From the NCBI GenBank assembly GCA_024232675.1, contig JAAEPL010000204.1:1-34182 (forward strand): 34,182 nt of DNA, in the 5' to 3' direction. Below the pieces are notes generated by a model, which had not been told where the DNA came from, made no database searches, and worked only from the letters and a program-made list of their open reading frames with translations. Below, piece by piece: positions 8,452 through 19,312 of the stretch (its first letter is position 1; each line of letters begins with the position of its first letter). The stretch is from Planctomycetaceae bacterium. Its GTDB lineage: Bacteria; Planctomycetota; Planctomycetia; Pirellulales; Pirellulaceae. The position numbers were made by a program, and so were the translations under genes.

Positions 8452-10727
8452 AATTCCTGATACACCTTAGATTGATCGAGTAACGCTCGATGGTTCCCTA
8501 TATGTTCTACCTGCCCACGTTCCATGACAACAATTTTGTCGCAACCGGTCAGCGTTGACAGACGGTGAGAGACGATGAGTACTGTGCGCCCTTTGGCAAT
8601 GCTCTTAAGATTTTTTTGGATGATTGCTTCACTTTCCGGATCCAACGCGCTGGTCGCTTCATCAAAAATCAGAATCCGCGGGTTGGTTAACAATGCTCGG
8701 GCAATGGCGAGTCGTTGTTTTTGACCGCCGGACAGGTTGGAGCCACTCTCTTCCAGCATCGTATCGTAAGACTGTGGCATGCGTTCGACAAATTCATCCG
8801 CTCCGGCCAGTTTCGCAGCACGGACGATCTCTTTGAAAGATGCGTTGCTTTTGGCCATCCCGATATTTTCGCGGACGGTTCCACGAAAGAGAAAGTTTTC
8901 CTGTAACACGACACCTATGTTTTGCCGCAGGTGCGCAATATCCAGTTCCCGCATGTCCAAACCGTCAATTCGAATCAAGCCTGACTGAATCGAATACATG
9001 CCCTGGACCAACCGTGTGATCGTTGTTTTTCCAGACCCGCTACGCCCGACGAGGCCAATAATCTCGCCCGCTGGAAATTGCAGATTGGCTCCGTCCAGTG
9101 CCGGCGCTGTGGTGGGTGTGTATTGAAAAGTAACGTTTTCGAATTCAATACGACCGTTAATGGGTGGTCGCAAGCCGTGCCCTAGACCGGATTCTTCGGG
9201 CCGGTTCATGACTTCCCCAAGCATACGAACCGAAAGAGCACATTCTTGGTACGAGTGAATCAAAGAGACCATTTGAACCAAGGGACCGGAGACGCGGCCC
9301 GATATCATATTAAACGCGACCAATGCACCGACGGTAATCTCATCCTGAAATACCAGATTGGCTCCCACGAATACGATGGCCACTGTCATCAGTTTTTCCA
9401 AGAGCTTGGAGACCGATGTCGCAGCAATGGATATTTTTCCTACGCGATAGTGCATCGCGATTGCCTGTGCGGAACGATCATCCCATTTCTTGCGCTGGGT
9501 TGGTTCCATACTCAACGCTTTTACCGTTTGCGCACCATGGATCGTTTCCACTAGCATCGCCTGGCGATCGCCTTCAGCGATGTACAGCGCTTCCAATCGT
9601 CGCCTATAGGGGCCCAGCAGTAACCCAATGGTGGCCGCCAAAAGTCCCGAAAAGAACAGCACAATCAGGCACAATTTCCAACTGTAGTAATACAGGATCG
9701 GCAGGAATACGACCAATGCGGCAGAATCCAGGAGAGTCAAGAACAGCGAACCTGTAAGAAACTCGCGAATCTTGGAGCCCTGTTGCATGTGTTTGGTTAG
9801 TACGCCAGCCGTGATTCGCTCAAAGTAGCTCATGGGCAAGGCCAGCATATGACTGAACGTCCGCGTCGCGACTCGCACGTCGATCTTGCTCGTGGCATGT
9901 AACAATAAATAACTTCGCAGATAATTCAGAATGGCGTCAAAACCCAAAGCAATCACAATACCGACCGTGATGACGCGAAGTGTGTTCAAGGCTTCGTTTG
10001 TGAGCACCTTGTCGATCACAATTTGGAAAAAGAGTGGTACGACGAGGGCCAGCAGGTACATGAAGAAGGCTGCGACAATAACGTCGATAAACGCCGTCCA
10101 TTGACGGGCAATTTCCGGCAGGAACCAGCGCAAACTGAATGGCTGGTCGGCATCCAATAAGGAAAACCGCCGCTTCAACAGGATGACCTCACCCTTCCAA
10201 CTCTTTTCGATCGCCTTGCGATCTAAGAACAGAAAATCTTTGCCGTCCGCCAGCGGGTCAAAAACCGCGAGCTCTTCTTTTATCTTGCCGTTTTCATCTT
10301 CGACCTGACGCAAGCCCACAAAAATAACGAAGTTGCCATTATTCAGCTTTGCCATGACGGGAAAAGCTTCCCCCATTTGACGCAGCTGTCGCCATTTCAT
10401 CCGGGTCTGCTTAACCTTAAAGCCATTGTCTTTGGCCATCCGCATGACGCGTTGGTCGTTGGGTTCCGATTCCTCCAGTGAGAAATCGTGAATCAATCGA
10501 TCGACACTCATGTCGACACCATGATGACGGCCTACCAATGCCAGGCATTTGACCGCGGTGTGCGGCATTTCCGAATGGGGGTGCTCCTGAATCTCTTGAT
10601 CGAGATCATCGTTGTTGGAGTCCGGTTGTTGGGAGTTTTCGGGTTGGTCGGCGGTCATGGGTTGCCTGGTGATTCTTGTCTGGGGTTCCGTATCCCTTAA
10701 ACGATCGCAGATTCTCAATGGGCTCAC
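8424..10727 (-). CDS. T1SS ABC transporter/permease with N-terminal C39-peptidase-like (degenerate) domain
   Basis: 767 aa: C39-like N-terminus (HTAVKCLALVGRHHGVDMSVDRLIHDF), TM domain, NBD with GLVGRSGSGKTTITRLV (Walker A), LSGGQKQRLAIARALLTNPRILIFDEATSALD (signature and Walker B), IVSHRLST. The linker to the NBD reads ENVTFQYTPTTAPALDGANLQFPAGEIIG. Confidence 0.95.
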   Translation of the reverse strand: MSPLRICDRLRDTEPQTRITRQPMTADQPENSQQPDSNNDDLDQEIQEHPHSEMPHTAVKCLALVGRHHGVDMSVDRLIHDFSLEESEPNDQRVMRMAKDNGFKVKQTRMKWRQLRQMGEAFPVMAKLNNGNFVIFVGLRQVEDENGKIKEELAVFDPLADGKDFLFLDRKAIEKSWKGEVILLKRRFSLLDADQPFSLRWFLPEIARQWTAFIDVIVAAFFMYLLALVVPLFFQIVIDKVLTNEALNTLRVITVGIVIALGFDAILNYLRSYLLLHATSKIDVRVATRTFSHMLALPMSYFERITAGVLTKHMQQGSKIREFLTGSLFLTLLDSAALVVFLPILYYYSWKLCLIVLFFSGLLAATIGLLLGPYRRRLEALYIAEGDRQAMLVETIHGAQTVKALSMEPTQRKKWDDRSAQAIAMHYRVGKISIAATSVSKLLEKLMTVAIVFVGANLVFQDEITVGALVAFNMISGRVSGPLVQMVSLIHSYQECALSVRMLGEVMNRPEESGLGHGLRPPINGRIEFENVTFQYTPTTAPALDGANLQFPAGEIIGLVGRSGSGKTTITRLVQGMYSIQSGLIRIDGLDMRELDIAHLRQNIGVVLQENFLFRGTVRENIGMAKSNASFKEIVRAAKLAGADEFVERMPQSYDTMLEESGSNLSGGQKQRLAIARALLTNPRILIFDEATSALDPESEAIIQKNLKSIAKGRTVLIVSHRLSTLTGCDKIVVMERGQVEHIGNHRALLDQSKVYQELWYQQMGQR

Positions 10728-10801
10728 GCAAGAGCGTATGAGAAACGTGCTTTCGAACCCCGCATAGGATCGGGGCCGTTATTGATATGATACGGTAGCA
10801 C

Positions 10802-10838
10802 AAAAAAACCCCGCTTGGCTGCAACCAAGCGGGGTTGA
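10802..10838 (-). terminator. Rho-independent terminator downstream of the metalloprotease gene
   Basis: aaaaaaaccccgcttggctgcaaccaagcggggtt: ~12-bp perfect GC-rich stem with a T run on the minus strand, 17 bp beyond the stop at 10855. Confidence 0.85.
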
Positions 10839-10854
10839 ATCACTGTGGATCGTT

Positions 10855-13581
10855 TTAGACGACCGGTTGGGCCAGATTACCGTAATTAGAGGTATTACTG
10901 GTAATTTGGAAGGGTGTCGATGTAGACGTTGCAAAGTCGAAAACCGATCTCAAACTAATATCCGGTCCAACCTGCTCACCCTCATAGTTGTACAGACGGA
11001 GGGTTTCGACGCGGTTTCTACCCCATCCCATGTCTTCGATCACGATTTGACCGTCATCAGCCAGTCCGTCTAGGGTAAGGCGAACTTCGAGATCGTTGAA
11101 ACTATCGCCAACCTTCAAGAATTCAAAGTTGTTGACGAGTGTATTTCCACCCAACGGATCATTGCCGTCGTCGTCGAATACGTACTCATCAAAGAGGTGG
11201 ATGTCGAGGGAATCTCGACCGGCACCAAACCGTTCGTTGATGACGTCATTTCCATCGCCAATGAACCACTCGTAAACATCGCGACCTTCATTACCATGCA
11301 GGTAATCGACGCCGCCACCACCGCGAAGCGTATCGTCGCCGACGTTACCGATCAGCGAGTTGTTACCCTCATTGCCGATAATCGTGTCGTTACCTTGACC
11401 GCCTCGAGCATTCTCAATCTCGGTACCCCAAGCAATGCCCACGTTTTGGAATGTGCCCGTGACCGTACTGAATTGTCCCTGGCGGAGGTCAATCGTTGAG
11501 TTGAAAAAGTGGTTGTTCAAGTTGAATGTATCCACTCCACCGGAATCGTAGACGATTTGTGGGTTTGTTTGGGCACGGTCAAACTTAATCTGCGTGTTAC
11601 CCGCACGGTAACTCGTGTTGGCGCCGTACAGAGACTGCATCGCCATCACGTCGTACAGCATAGGTGACGAAGGATACGCACTGCCGAATTCTGGGGCATC
11701 GGTGTACGACATGACCGTGTATCGGGAATTGTCGATCGACGCGGGCAAGTCTTGTGTGAGTGGGTCGAAAGGGTGAGCCAAGCCGTGGGAGTGGCCCATC
11801 TCGTGGGTCCAGATAAAGTAACCAATTTCGCCTGGTTCACCTTGTGCCAAGGACGCTTCGCTGGATTTGACACCGAATACATCCGCATTGAAATCGAACT
11901 GTCCCGGGAGACCTGGACTGCCGGGCGAATAAGCATAAGCCGCCGCACCATCTGGACCCTCGGTGTTGATCCCAAAGGATACATCCGCCAAAACTCCGCT
12001 GGAAACTTCTGTGTACCTCACATCGAACATGTCTTCGTAGACATCTAGCACGCCGCGGATACCGGCTCGCATGCCGGGATCGGCAAGACGTTCAAAGGTA
12101 CCGCACTCTTCAAAACCTCCAGAGCAAAAATATGCCGGTACTGCACTCGGGAAATTAAAGGTCAATTCCAGAGGAGCCGAAGACGATTTTTGCCAGTGAC
12201 CGATCTCCAGCAACGCTCGCTCATTAACTGGATCGGTCGAGAAATTCACACCGGACCAACGCGAAATCTGCTGGCCGTTATCCATGCGAACATTGAATTC
12301 ATCCAGGGAGCGACCCAAATCATCCAAGCCGCCTTGGACAAAAGCTAACGGCCAATCCGCCGCATTGATGCGATGCACCTCGCCTGCTTCTAACTGCACG
12401 CCATTCACTACCAAAGAGGCGGATGTGACCTCTGGATTCATATCAATGACTTCGTAATAGAGCGCTGAAAGATTGCTCTGCGATACGTTGACTAGGCTTG
12501 CCAATTGAACCTGTTCGAGCATGTCGAGCATGTACAACTGGGAATCTGTCGTGAGGATGGGCACGTCGACGGTCGTCGCGTCAGCAATACCGAACGCACT
12601 CAACCGCTGACCGTCCGAAGCTTGGACCGAAAACTGTTCGACGGAAATATTAGATCCAGAATTGTAGATCACGCTGTTAATATCAGCCGCGTCCACCCAG
12701 AACAATTGCCCTGCCGTCTGTACCACGCCGTCCACAGTGAAATAACCAGAATCCGACGCAACGCCTTGATCGATGAAACCAACCATCTTCATGGTGTTAG
12801 GGTCAAGATCGTTGAAAACAAACAGTTCAGCCGCCGGAATTGCCTGTCCCAATACCACAGATGTTTCTACCGCCGTGACGGTCGGGTTGAACTGATTGGC
12901 TTTCGTCGTACCCACCATGTCGGCAGGTGAACTCCAAGCCCCTTCGTCCCGTGCGACCACGCTGATGGTTTCGCCCTTGCCGTAAAGGGCACCACGGTAC
13001 GAAAGAAACTCTAATTCGTCCGCGGCCACGGGGAACCAAGTGGCGTCAGGCATTTCCATGCCATTAAAAATCAACTTGCCGCCGTAAATGTCTTGCGAGC
13101 GGTTTACGAACATGTATTCCAGAATCGGGTATCCGTCCGGGTCGAACGCGTCTACAAACGGCGCCAGGCTCACAGACTCGGTTGCCACCACCAAGAAGTC
13201 GTCCGCGACGACGATCGGTGGATTCACATTGGGAACTACACTGAAAACCGAACCTGTACCGGGCTCGCTCCAGAAAAGGCCATCGTAAGCCTCGACGGAG
13301 ATCAATTCGCCGCCAATCGTGGGGGCCGCCCTGTAGCTCACTCGGTAGAGATCGCTGTAATCAATCTCGATAACTTGACCCTGGGCATAGGCGGTGCCGG
13401 TCACGTTGTCGATGAACACGCCTGAAGTGGCAGCCGTGCTACTATCGCGAAACCTGATTTTCGTAACCTCAGAGTCCGGGTCAACGTCGGAAACCTCGAA
13501 CATGCTCGAAAGCAAGATCGTGTCGCCTAATTCAACGTTGCCACCGGTGACCTGAACGGTTGGCGGGAAATTATTGCTCAT
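10855..13581 (-). CDS. Serralysin-like (M10B/metzincin) RTX metalloprotease, predicted T1SS substrate
   Basis: 908 aa, no N-terminal signal peptide; WTHEMGHSHGLAHPFD (HExxHxxGxxHP zinc site) plus Met-turn YTVMSYTDA; RTX nonapeptides GGQGNDTIIGNEGNNSLIGNVGDDTLRGGGGVDYLHGNEG; four degenerate ~100-aa N-terminal repeats ending in (Y/R)DGxxWS-like motifs; next to T1SS genes on the same strand. Confidence 0.9.
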   Translation of the reverse strand: MSNNFPPTVQVTGGNVELGDTILLSSMFEVSDVDPDSEVTKIRFRDSSTAATSGVFIDNVTGTAYAQGQVIEIDYSDLYRVSYRAAPTIGGELISVEAYDGLFWSEPGTGSVFSVVPNVNPPIVVADDFLVVATESVSLAPFVDAFDPDGYPILEYMFVNRSQDIYGGKLIFNGMEMPDATWFPVAADELEFLSYRGALYGKGETISVVARDEGAWSSPADMVGTTKANQFNPTVTAVETSVVLGQAIPAAELFVFNDLDPNTMKMVGFIDQGVASDSGYFTVDGVVQTAGQLFWVDAADINSVIYNSGSNISVEQFSVQASDGQRLSAFGIADATTVDVPILTTDSQLYMLDMLEQVQLASLVNVSQSNLSALYYEVIDMNPEVTSASLVVNGVQLEAGEVHRINAADWPLAFVQGGLDDLGRSLDEFNVRMDNGQQISRWSGVNFSTDPVNERALLEIGHWQKSSSAPLELTFNFPSAVPAYFCSGGFEECGTFERLADPGMRAGIRGVLDVYEDMFDVRYTEVSSGVLADVSFGINTEGPDGAAAYAYSPGSPGLPGQFDFNADVFGVKSSEASLAQGEPGEIGYFIWTHEMGHSHGLAHPFDPLTQDLPASIDNSRYTVMSYTDAPEFGSAYPSSPMLYDVMAMQSLYGANTSYRAGNTQIKFDRAQTNPQIVYDSGGVDTFNLNNHFFNSTIDLRQGQFSTVTGTFQNVGIAWGTEIENARGGQGNDTIIGNEGNNSLIGNVGDDTLRGGGGVDYLHGNEGRDVYEWFIGDGNDVINERFGAGRDSLDIHLFDEYVFDDDGNDPLGGNTLVNNFEFLKVGDSFNDLEVRLTLDGLADDGQIVIEDMGWGRNRVETLRLYNYEGEQVGPDISLRSVFDFATSTSTPFQITSNTSNYGNLAQPVV

Positions 13582-13773
13582 CTAAATCTCCAGTATCAGA
13601 TTTCCGAGACGTAATTCAGCACGGCAGAATTACGCTCCCCCAAAATTTTAATTTGCAGGAAGTGGAAGTAATTTTACGTCCACAATCCTGTTGATTGATC
13701 CTTGCGTGAGCGGAAACAACTCTCCCGCTCATTGGTAAAACGCCCGAGACAGACGTTTGTCCTCTATGGAATC

Positions 13774-14082
13774 CTAAAAGTTTGGCGATTTTGGCTGTTC
13801 CGGTTGGGGTGAGGCGGCGATCGGGGCTGCTCCTTCGCCATCACGCGGCTTAACCAATCCAGCTTTTATAAGCTGTTTCACCAAATCCTCCATGGCTGAG
13901 AAACTACGGAGAAATCCATCCGGTGGCATTACGACGCGTTGGCGAAATTCCAAACTCGGTTGGTTGTTTTCGTCGCGTTGACTGCCAGTTAGGGCCACGA
14001 GGTCCATCCGAACCATGCCGCCACTCAGTACGATTTCACCAATTCCGTCAGCAAACACCTCGTGTGCCTTGTCCATTTCCAT
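13774..14082 (-). CDS. Small conserved-looking cytoplasmic protein (~102 aa) upstream of the RTX protease
   Basis: ORF track gives 13774..14268, but the internal ATG at 14082 (MEMDKAHEVFADGIGEIVLSGGMVRMDLVAL...RQRVVMPPDGFLRSFSAMEDLVKQLIKAGLVKPRD) is the likelier start; the extra N-terminus looks non-coding. Layout superficially resembles DUF3467-like small proteins. Confidence 0.65.
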   Translation of the reverse strand: MEMDKAHEVFADGIGEIVLSGGMVRMDLVALTGSQRDENNQPSLEFRQRVVMPPDGFLRSFSAMEDLVKQLIKAGLVKPRDGEGAAPIAASPQPEQPKSPNF

Positions 14083-14509
14083 ATCCTTATTTTGAAGGGA
14101 AATTATAAATTTTAACGGCAAATTTTTAGCTGCCGTCTTTCTCCCAAGTTCCCATAGTAAACGCAGCAAATAGGCCGGTCTAGTTGAATTCCCACTGATT
14201 TCACTCGCCGAAAACCTCGGCTTTTCCCGCACGAACTGCTTTTTTGGCACCATCATTAGCTTCGTCAAATTCCGACTTAATGCCGGAATGACACGTCACT
14301 CACAAAATGGTGGCTGATAGCATGCGCACGAGAAGTCATATGGACGAATTCTTCGGTTTTTCCTATGCGACAGCTGCAGATCTATTTCTGCGGTCATCGC
14401 AAAAGGGATGATTTTGACGATTCTTTAGCGTTAGGGTCTTGGAATCACCTTGCAAAGCATACCGTTGGCCCCTTTCCGCTAGCTCGGATCAGTGACTTAT
14501 CTGACGTAA

Positions 14510-15028
14510 ATGAACGATAATATGGAAATTAGCGACCTCTCGTCGGAGCCGGCAAAAGCTCTCCCGCCGCAAGATATTGGAAGATCGCGACGCTGGGCGC
14601 TTGGTTTGGCGGCAGGCATGTTGATCGGAGTTTTGCCGAAAGACTCAATCCTGCCCTGGATTTTGGCGATTTGCCTAACGCTTACGACGGCAAACCTGTT
14701 GATTGCCGCCCTCGCAGCCGCCGTGTTCACCGTTATGTCACAATTTTGGGATGCACTGGCCCACTCCATCGGCGGAATGATACTGGCCCATGACGATTTG
14801 GAGTGGTTTTGGGTGGTCCTTTACGAAACGCCTTTCATGCCCTGGACCCGTTTTAATAACACCGTGGTGATGGGGAATTTAGCGCTAGGCATCATTTGCT
14901 GCGTGCCGCTGTATTTGTTGGGCTGCCAAATATTCAACAACTGCGGTACGGCGATCCTAAGGCTTATCCGGGGCAATCGTTTTACCGGCTGGATGACTGG
15001 CTTAAACGAGGACGTGGCAAGGTCATGA
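14510..15028 (+). CDS. TIGR03546-like membrane protein (DUF2062-like)
   Basis: RRWALGLAAGMLIGVLPKDSILPWILAICLTLTTANLLIAAL...LYETPFMPWTRFNNTVVMGNLALG; matches the recalled TIGR03546 pattern (PWTRFNNTVVLG). The 3' end overlaps the next gene as ATGA. Confidence 0.82.
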   Translation: MNDNMEISDLSSEPAKALPPQDIGRSRRWALGLAAGMLIGVLPKDSILPWILAICLTLTTANLLIAALAAAVFTVMSQFWDALAHSIGGMILAHDDLEWFWVVLYETPFMPWTRFNNTVVMGNLALGIICCVPLYLLGCQIFNNCGTAILRLIRGNRFTGWMTGLNEDVARS

Positions 15029-16785
15029 TTCGCTGGAGGAGTCTATTACTGCGTCTGCTCGTGCTCAGTTTGTTCGCTGTTTCGGCGTACTGCTTGGCCA
15101 CGCCGATTTCCCGAGCTTTGTTTCTACGGGCTACAGAGCGAGTGGTTGGAGCCGAAGTGCAATTAGGAAATTTCGAAATCTCACTTGGCACGGGACAGGT
15201 TCAAATTACCAATTGGCAACTTGCCGATTCACGCGAGCCTTCGCGAAATCTTTTCCAGGCCAAGCAAGCAATGCTGCAAATTCAAATGGACGAGCTTTGG
15301 CAGCGACGCTGGGTTATCGAGCGAGCATTTTTTGAAGGTGTGCAATTTGGAACCCCGCGCTCGTCACGGGGAAATTTTCCGAACCAGCCCCAATCAGCCG
15401 ATCTGGCCATGCCCGTTTTTGAACGGCAACGCAATCCCGCTGCCCCCCTGGTCTTGGAGGACTGGTGGACAGAAACCAAAATTATTCTTGATGCCGATCC
15501 CCGCCCGGAAATGGAAACGGTACAAGTCACACAAGATTTAGAACGTTGGTGGCCGGCGGAGTTATCAAAATTTGAAGACAATGCTGCGGAGCTACAGCAA
15601 CAATCGGCGGAGCTCCGCAGGGAATTAGGAAAGCTTCAGCAGAATCCCCTCCGCGATCGCAGGCAAGCCGCACTTACGGCGCAACGTGCGCAGCAATTAG
15701 GCGAAGACGTTTTGGCAGCGAGAAAAAGTCTGGACCAACTCTGGAAGAATTGGGAGAAAGACAAGCAAAGACTTTCTCAAGCCAGCCTTCGTGATCAACA
15801 AACCATGCAACTCGGCTCAATAGATCTTTCGGTCGGTGCCGTGGAAATCAATCCTCAACAGTTGTCACAGCTGTTGTTAAAGGTTTACGCAGAAGAATGG
15901 ACCGCTGCGACTTTGGATTGGTTGCAGTGCTTTCAAGCGGCGTTGCCTGCTGTGAAAACGAAATTCGAAGGGAACCAAAAACGCGGTTTCGATGTCCGCT
16001 TTCGGGAATATCCACCCCTGTTGATAAAGAAAACGGAACTTACGGGGGCGGGTAATTTGAACGGCCGCCTATTTGAGTTTGGAGGTCAGATCAACCACTT
16101 ATCCACCGCGCCGAAATGGGTCGCTGAACCCGTGACCTTCTCTTTGCAAAGCAAGGGTGACAATGCCACGCGTTTATCTGGAATCATTGATCGCCGCGGA
16201 TCGCAACCATGCGATACCTTATTCATCGCTTGTCCGCGATTGACAACGGAACCACGAAGTTTGGGGCAAACTGATTCCATCCTAGTGAACTGGTCAGCAG
16301 GGATCATGGCGTTGCACGGGCAAATCCATTTGCAGGCTGAGCAATTGCGTGGCTCCTTACACCTGCAACCGTCGGAAATGCAGTTGCAGGTCCAGCAAAT
16401 TGCTCCGTTAAGTAGTAAATTGGTCAACGAGCTACCGCTCGTGCTGCAGTCCATTAATCGTACTTTGCAAAATGTTGATGGCTTCGATCTCTCAATCGAA
16501 CTCTCGGGTAGCCTGCAGGATCCGCGGTTTCGCTTGACTTCAGACTTGGGAGCGTTGCTCTCTGACGCTGTGACTGGGGCCTTAGAAAAGCACCAAAAAG
16601 ATAGTACGAGCCTGCAGCTTGCCGCTCTGCAAACGCTGCGGCAACAAAACCTGAGCCGGCTGGAGACCGTCGTGCTTGCCAGGTACGCCCAGCTCAAAAG
16701 GACACTGGAAAGGGATCTGGTGCAAGTCGCGGAATTGCGAACGTTAGCACAGCAAACTTCCCAAAATAGCGGGCAAATTCGATAA
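15025..16785 (+). CDS. TIGR03545-like protein (membrane-anchored, AsmA-like layout, coiled coil)
   Basis: The ORF track start at 14896 is too far upstream; ATG at 15025 (MIRWRSLLLRLLVLSLFAVSAYC...ERVVGAEVQLGNFEISLGTGQVQITNWQLADSREPSRNLFQAKQAMLQIQMDELWQRRWVIERAFFEGVQFGTPRSSRG) overlaps the previous stop as ATGA. Confidence 0.82.
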   Translation: MIRWRSLLLRLLVLSLFAVSAYCLATPISRALFLRATERVVGAEVQLGNFEISLGTGQVQITNWQLADSREPSRNLFQAKQAMLQIQMDELWQRRWVIERAFFEGVQFGTPRSSRGNFPNQPQSADLAMPVFERQRNPAAPLVLEDWWTETKIILDADPRPEMETVQVTQDLERWWPAELSKFEDNAAELQQQSAELRRELGKLQQNPLRDRRQAALTAQRAQQLGEDVLAARKSLDQLWKNWEKDKQRLSQASLRDQQTMQLGSIDLSVGAVEINPQQLSQLLLKVYAEEWTAATLDWLQCFQAALPAVKTKFEGNQKRGFDVRFREYPPLLIKKTELTGAGNLNGRLFEFGGQINHLSTAPKWVAEPVTFSLQSKGDNATRLSGIIDRRGSQPCDTLFIACPRLTTEPRSLGQTDSILVNWSAGIMALHGQIHLQAEQLRGSLHLQPSEMQLQVQQIAPLSSKLVNELPLVLQSINRTLQNVDGFDLSIELSGSLQDPRFRLTSDLGALLSDAVTGALEKHQKDSTSLQLAALQTLRQQNLSRLETVVLARYAQLKRTLERDLVQVAELRTLAQQTSQNSGQIR

Positions 16786-16957
16786 ATTGGCTATCCGCTC
16801 ACTCAGGATTTCGTTGTCGAGTCCTGGGTGCTCCTTTCGTCACGGCGGTGGTTCAGATGACAAGCTGTCACCCGAGGGCCCTTCCGGGCAATTGCGGGAA
16901 TCCATGGCCCCACCCCAAAAGCTCATTTTTTCAGGGGAAAACGACTTGGAAGAGCTT

Positions 16958-16972
16958 TGGCACGCGGCTTGC
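16958..16972 (+). promoter_or_regulatory. Sigma-54 (RpoN) -24/-12 promoter upstream of the groEL1 cluster
   Basis: TGGCAC-GCGGC-TTGC, preceded by T (tTGGCACGcggcTTGC): exact match to the TGGCAC-N5-TTGC core, 179 bp upstream of the groEL1 ATG, correct strand. An 11-base fixed core (TGGCACG-N4-TTGC) has ~0.016 expected chance hits on both strands of this window under equal base composition. Confidence 0.72.
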
Positions 16973-17033
16973 CTTTAAGGTTCGGCGTTGAGGTTTGCGC
17001 CTGACAAATGTGCGCGCCGAAAGGAGGGCTTAG

Positions 17034-18869
<1,836 letters not shown>

Positions 18870-18896
18870 TCCACCGGACCCTTGATGAAAACTAAT

Positions 18897-18919
18897 CCGG
18901 GCTGGTTTGACTGGCCCGG
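18897..18919 (+). other. Intercistronic hairpin between groEL1 and groES
   Basis: ccgggc-tggtttgactg-gcccgg, no T run afterwards; possible mRNA processing/stability element. Confidence 0.4.
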
Positions 18920-18966
18920 TTAAACAACCAAACAAATAGCATTGATATAAGACAAGGAATCAAATC

Positions 18967-19263
18967 ATGTCAAAAATTAGCATCCGACCTTTAGACGACC
19001 GCATTGTTGTTGAACCTTTGGACGCCGAAGAGACCACCGCTGGTGGCATTCTGCTGCCCGACTCCTCCCGCGAAAAGCCACAGCGAGGCACCGTCGTTGC
19101 TGTCGGACCTGGCAAATTGCTGGACAGTGGCGAGCGTGGTGAAGTGGCAGTTTCCGTGGGTGACGAAGTGATCTTTGGAAAATACGGTGGCACGGAAATC
19201 GAAGTCGATGGCAACGAAGTCAAGATCCTCCGCGAATCGGACATCTTGGCCAAAGTCATCTAG
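18967..19263 (+). CDS. groES: Co-chaperonin GroES
   Basis: MSKISIRPLDDRIVVEPLDAEETTAGGILLPDSSREKPQRGTVVAVGPGKLLDSGERG...GDEVIFGKYGGTEIEVDGNEVKILRESDILAKV. Confidence 0.96.
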   Translation: MSKISIRPLDDRIVVEPLDAEETTAGGILLPDSSREKPQRGTVVAVGPGKLLDSGERGEVAVSVGDEVIFGKYGGTEIEVDGNEVKILRESDILAKVI

Positions 19264-19312
19264 TTCCTGACAACCTCGATCTAATTGAAACAAAACTAAA
19301 AAGGAAATAAAC

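Noticed and set aside
11646-11984. 112-aa minus-strand ORF inside the metalloprotease gene
   Set aside because: Alternative frame within the RTX protease CDS containing the zinc-binding site; no independent support.
14083-14268. N-terminal extension of the 164-aa ORF (MTKLMMVPKKQFVREKPRFSASEISGN...)
   Set aside because: Looks like upstream non-coding sequence read in frame; internal ATG at 14082 gives a compact, protein-like product.
16787-16978. 63-aa plus-strand ORF between the TIGR03545-like gene and groEL1
   Set aside because: Overlaps the sigma-54 promoter and dyad, has no RBS or recognisable features; more likely regulatory DNA.
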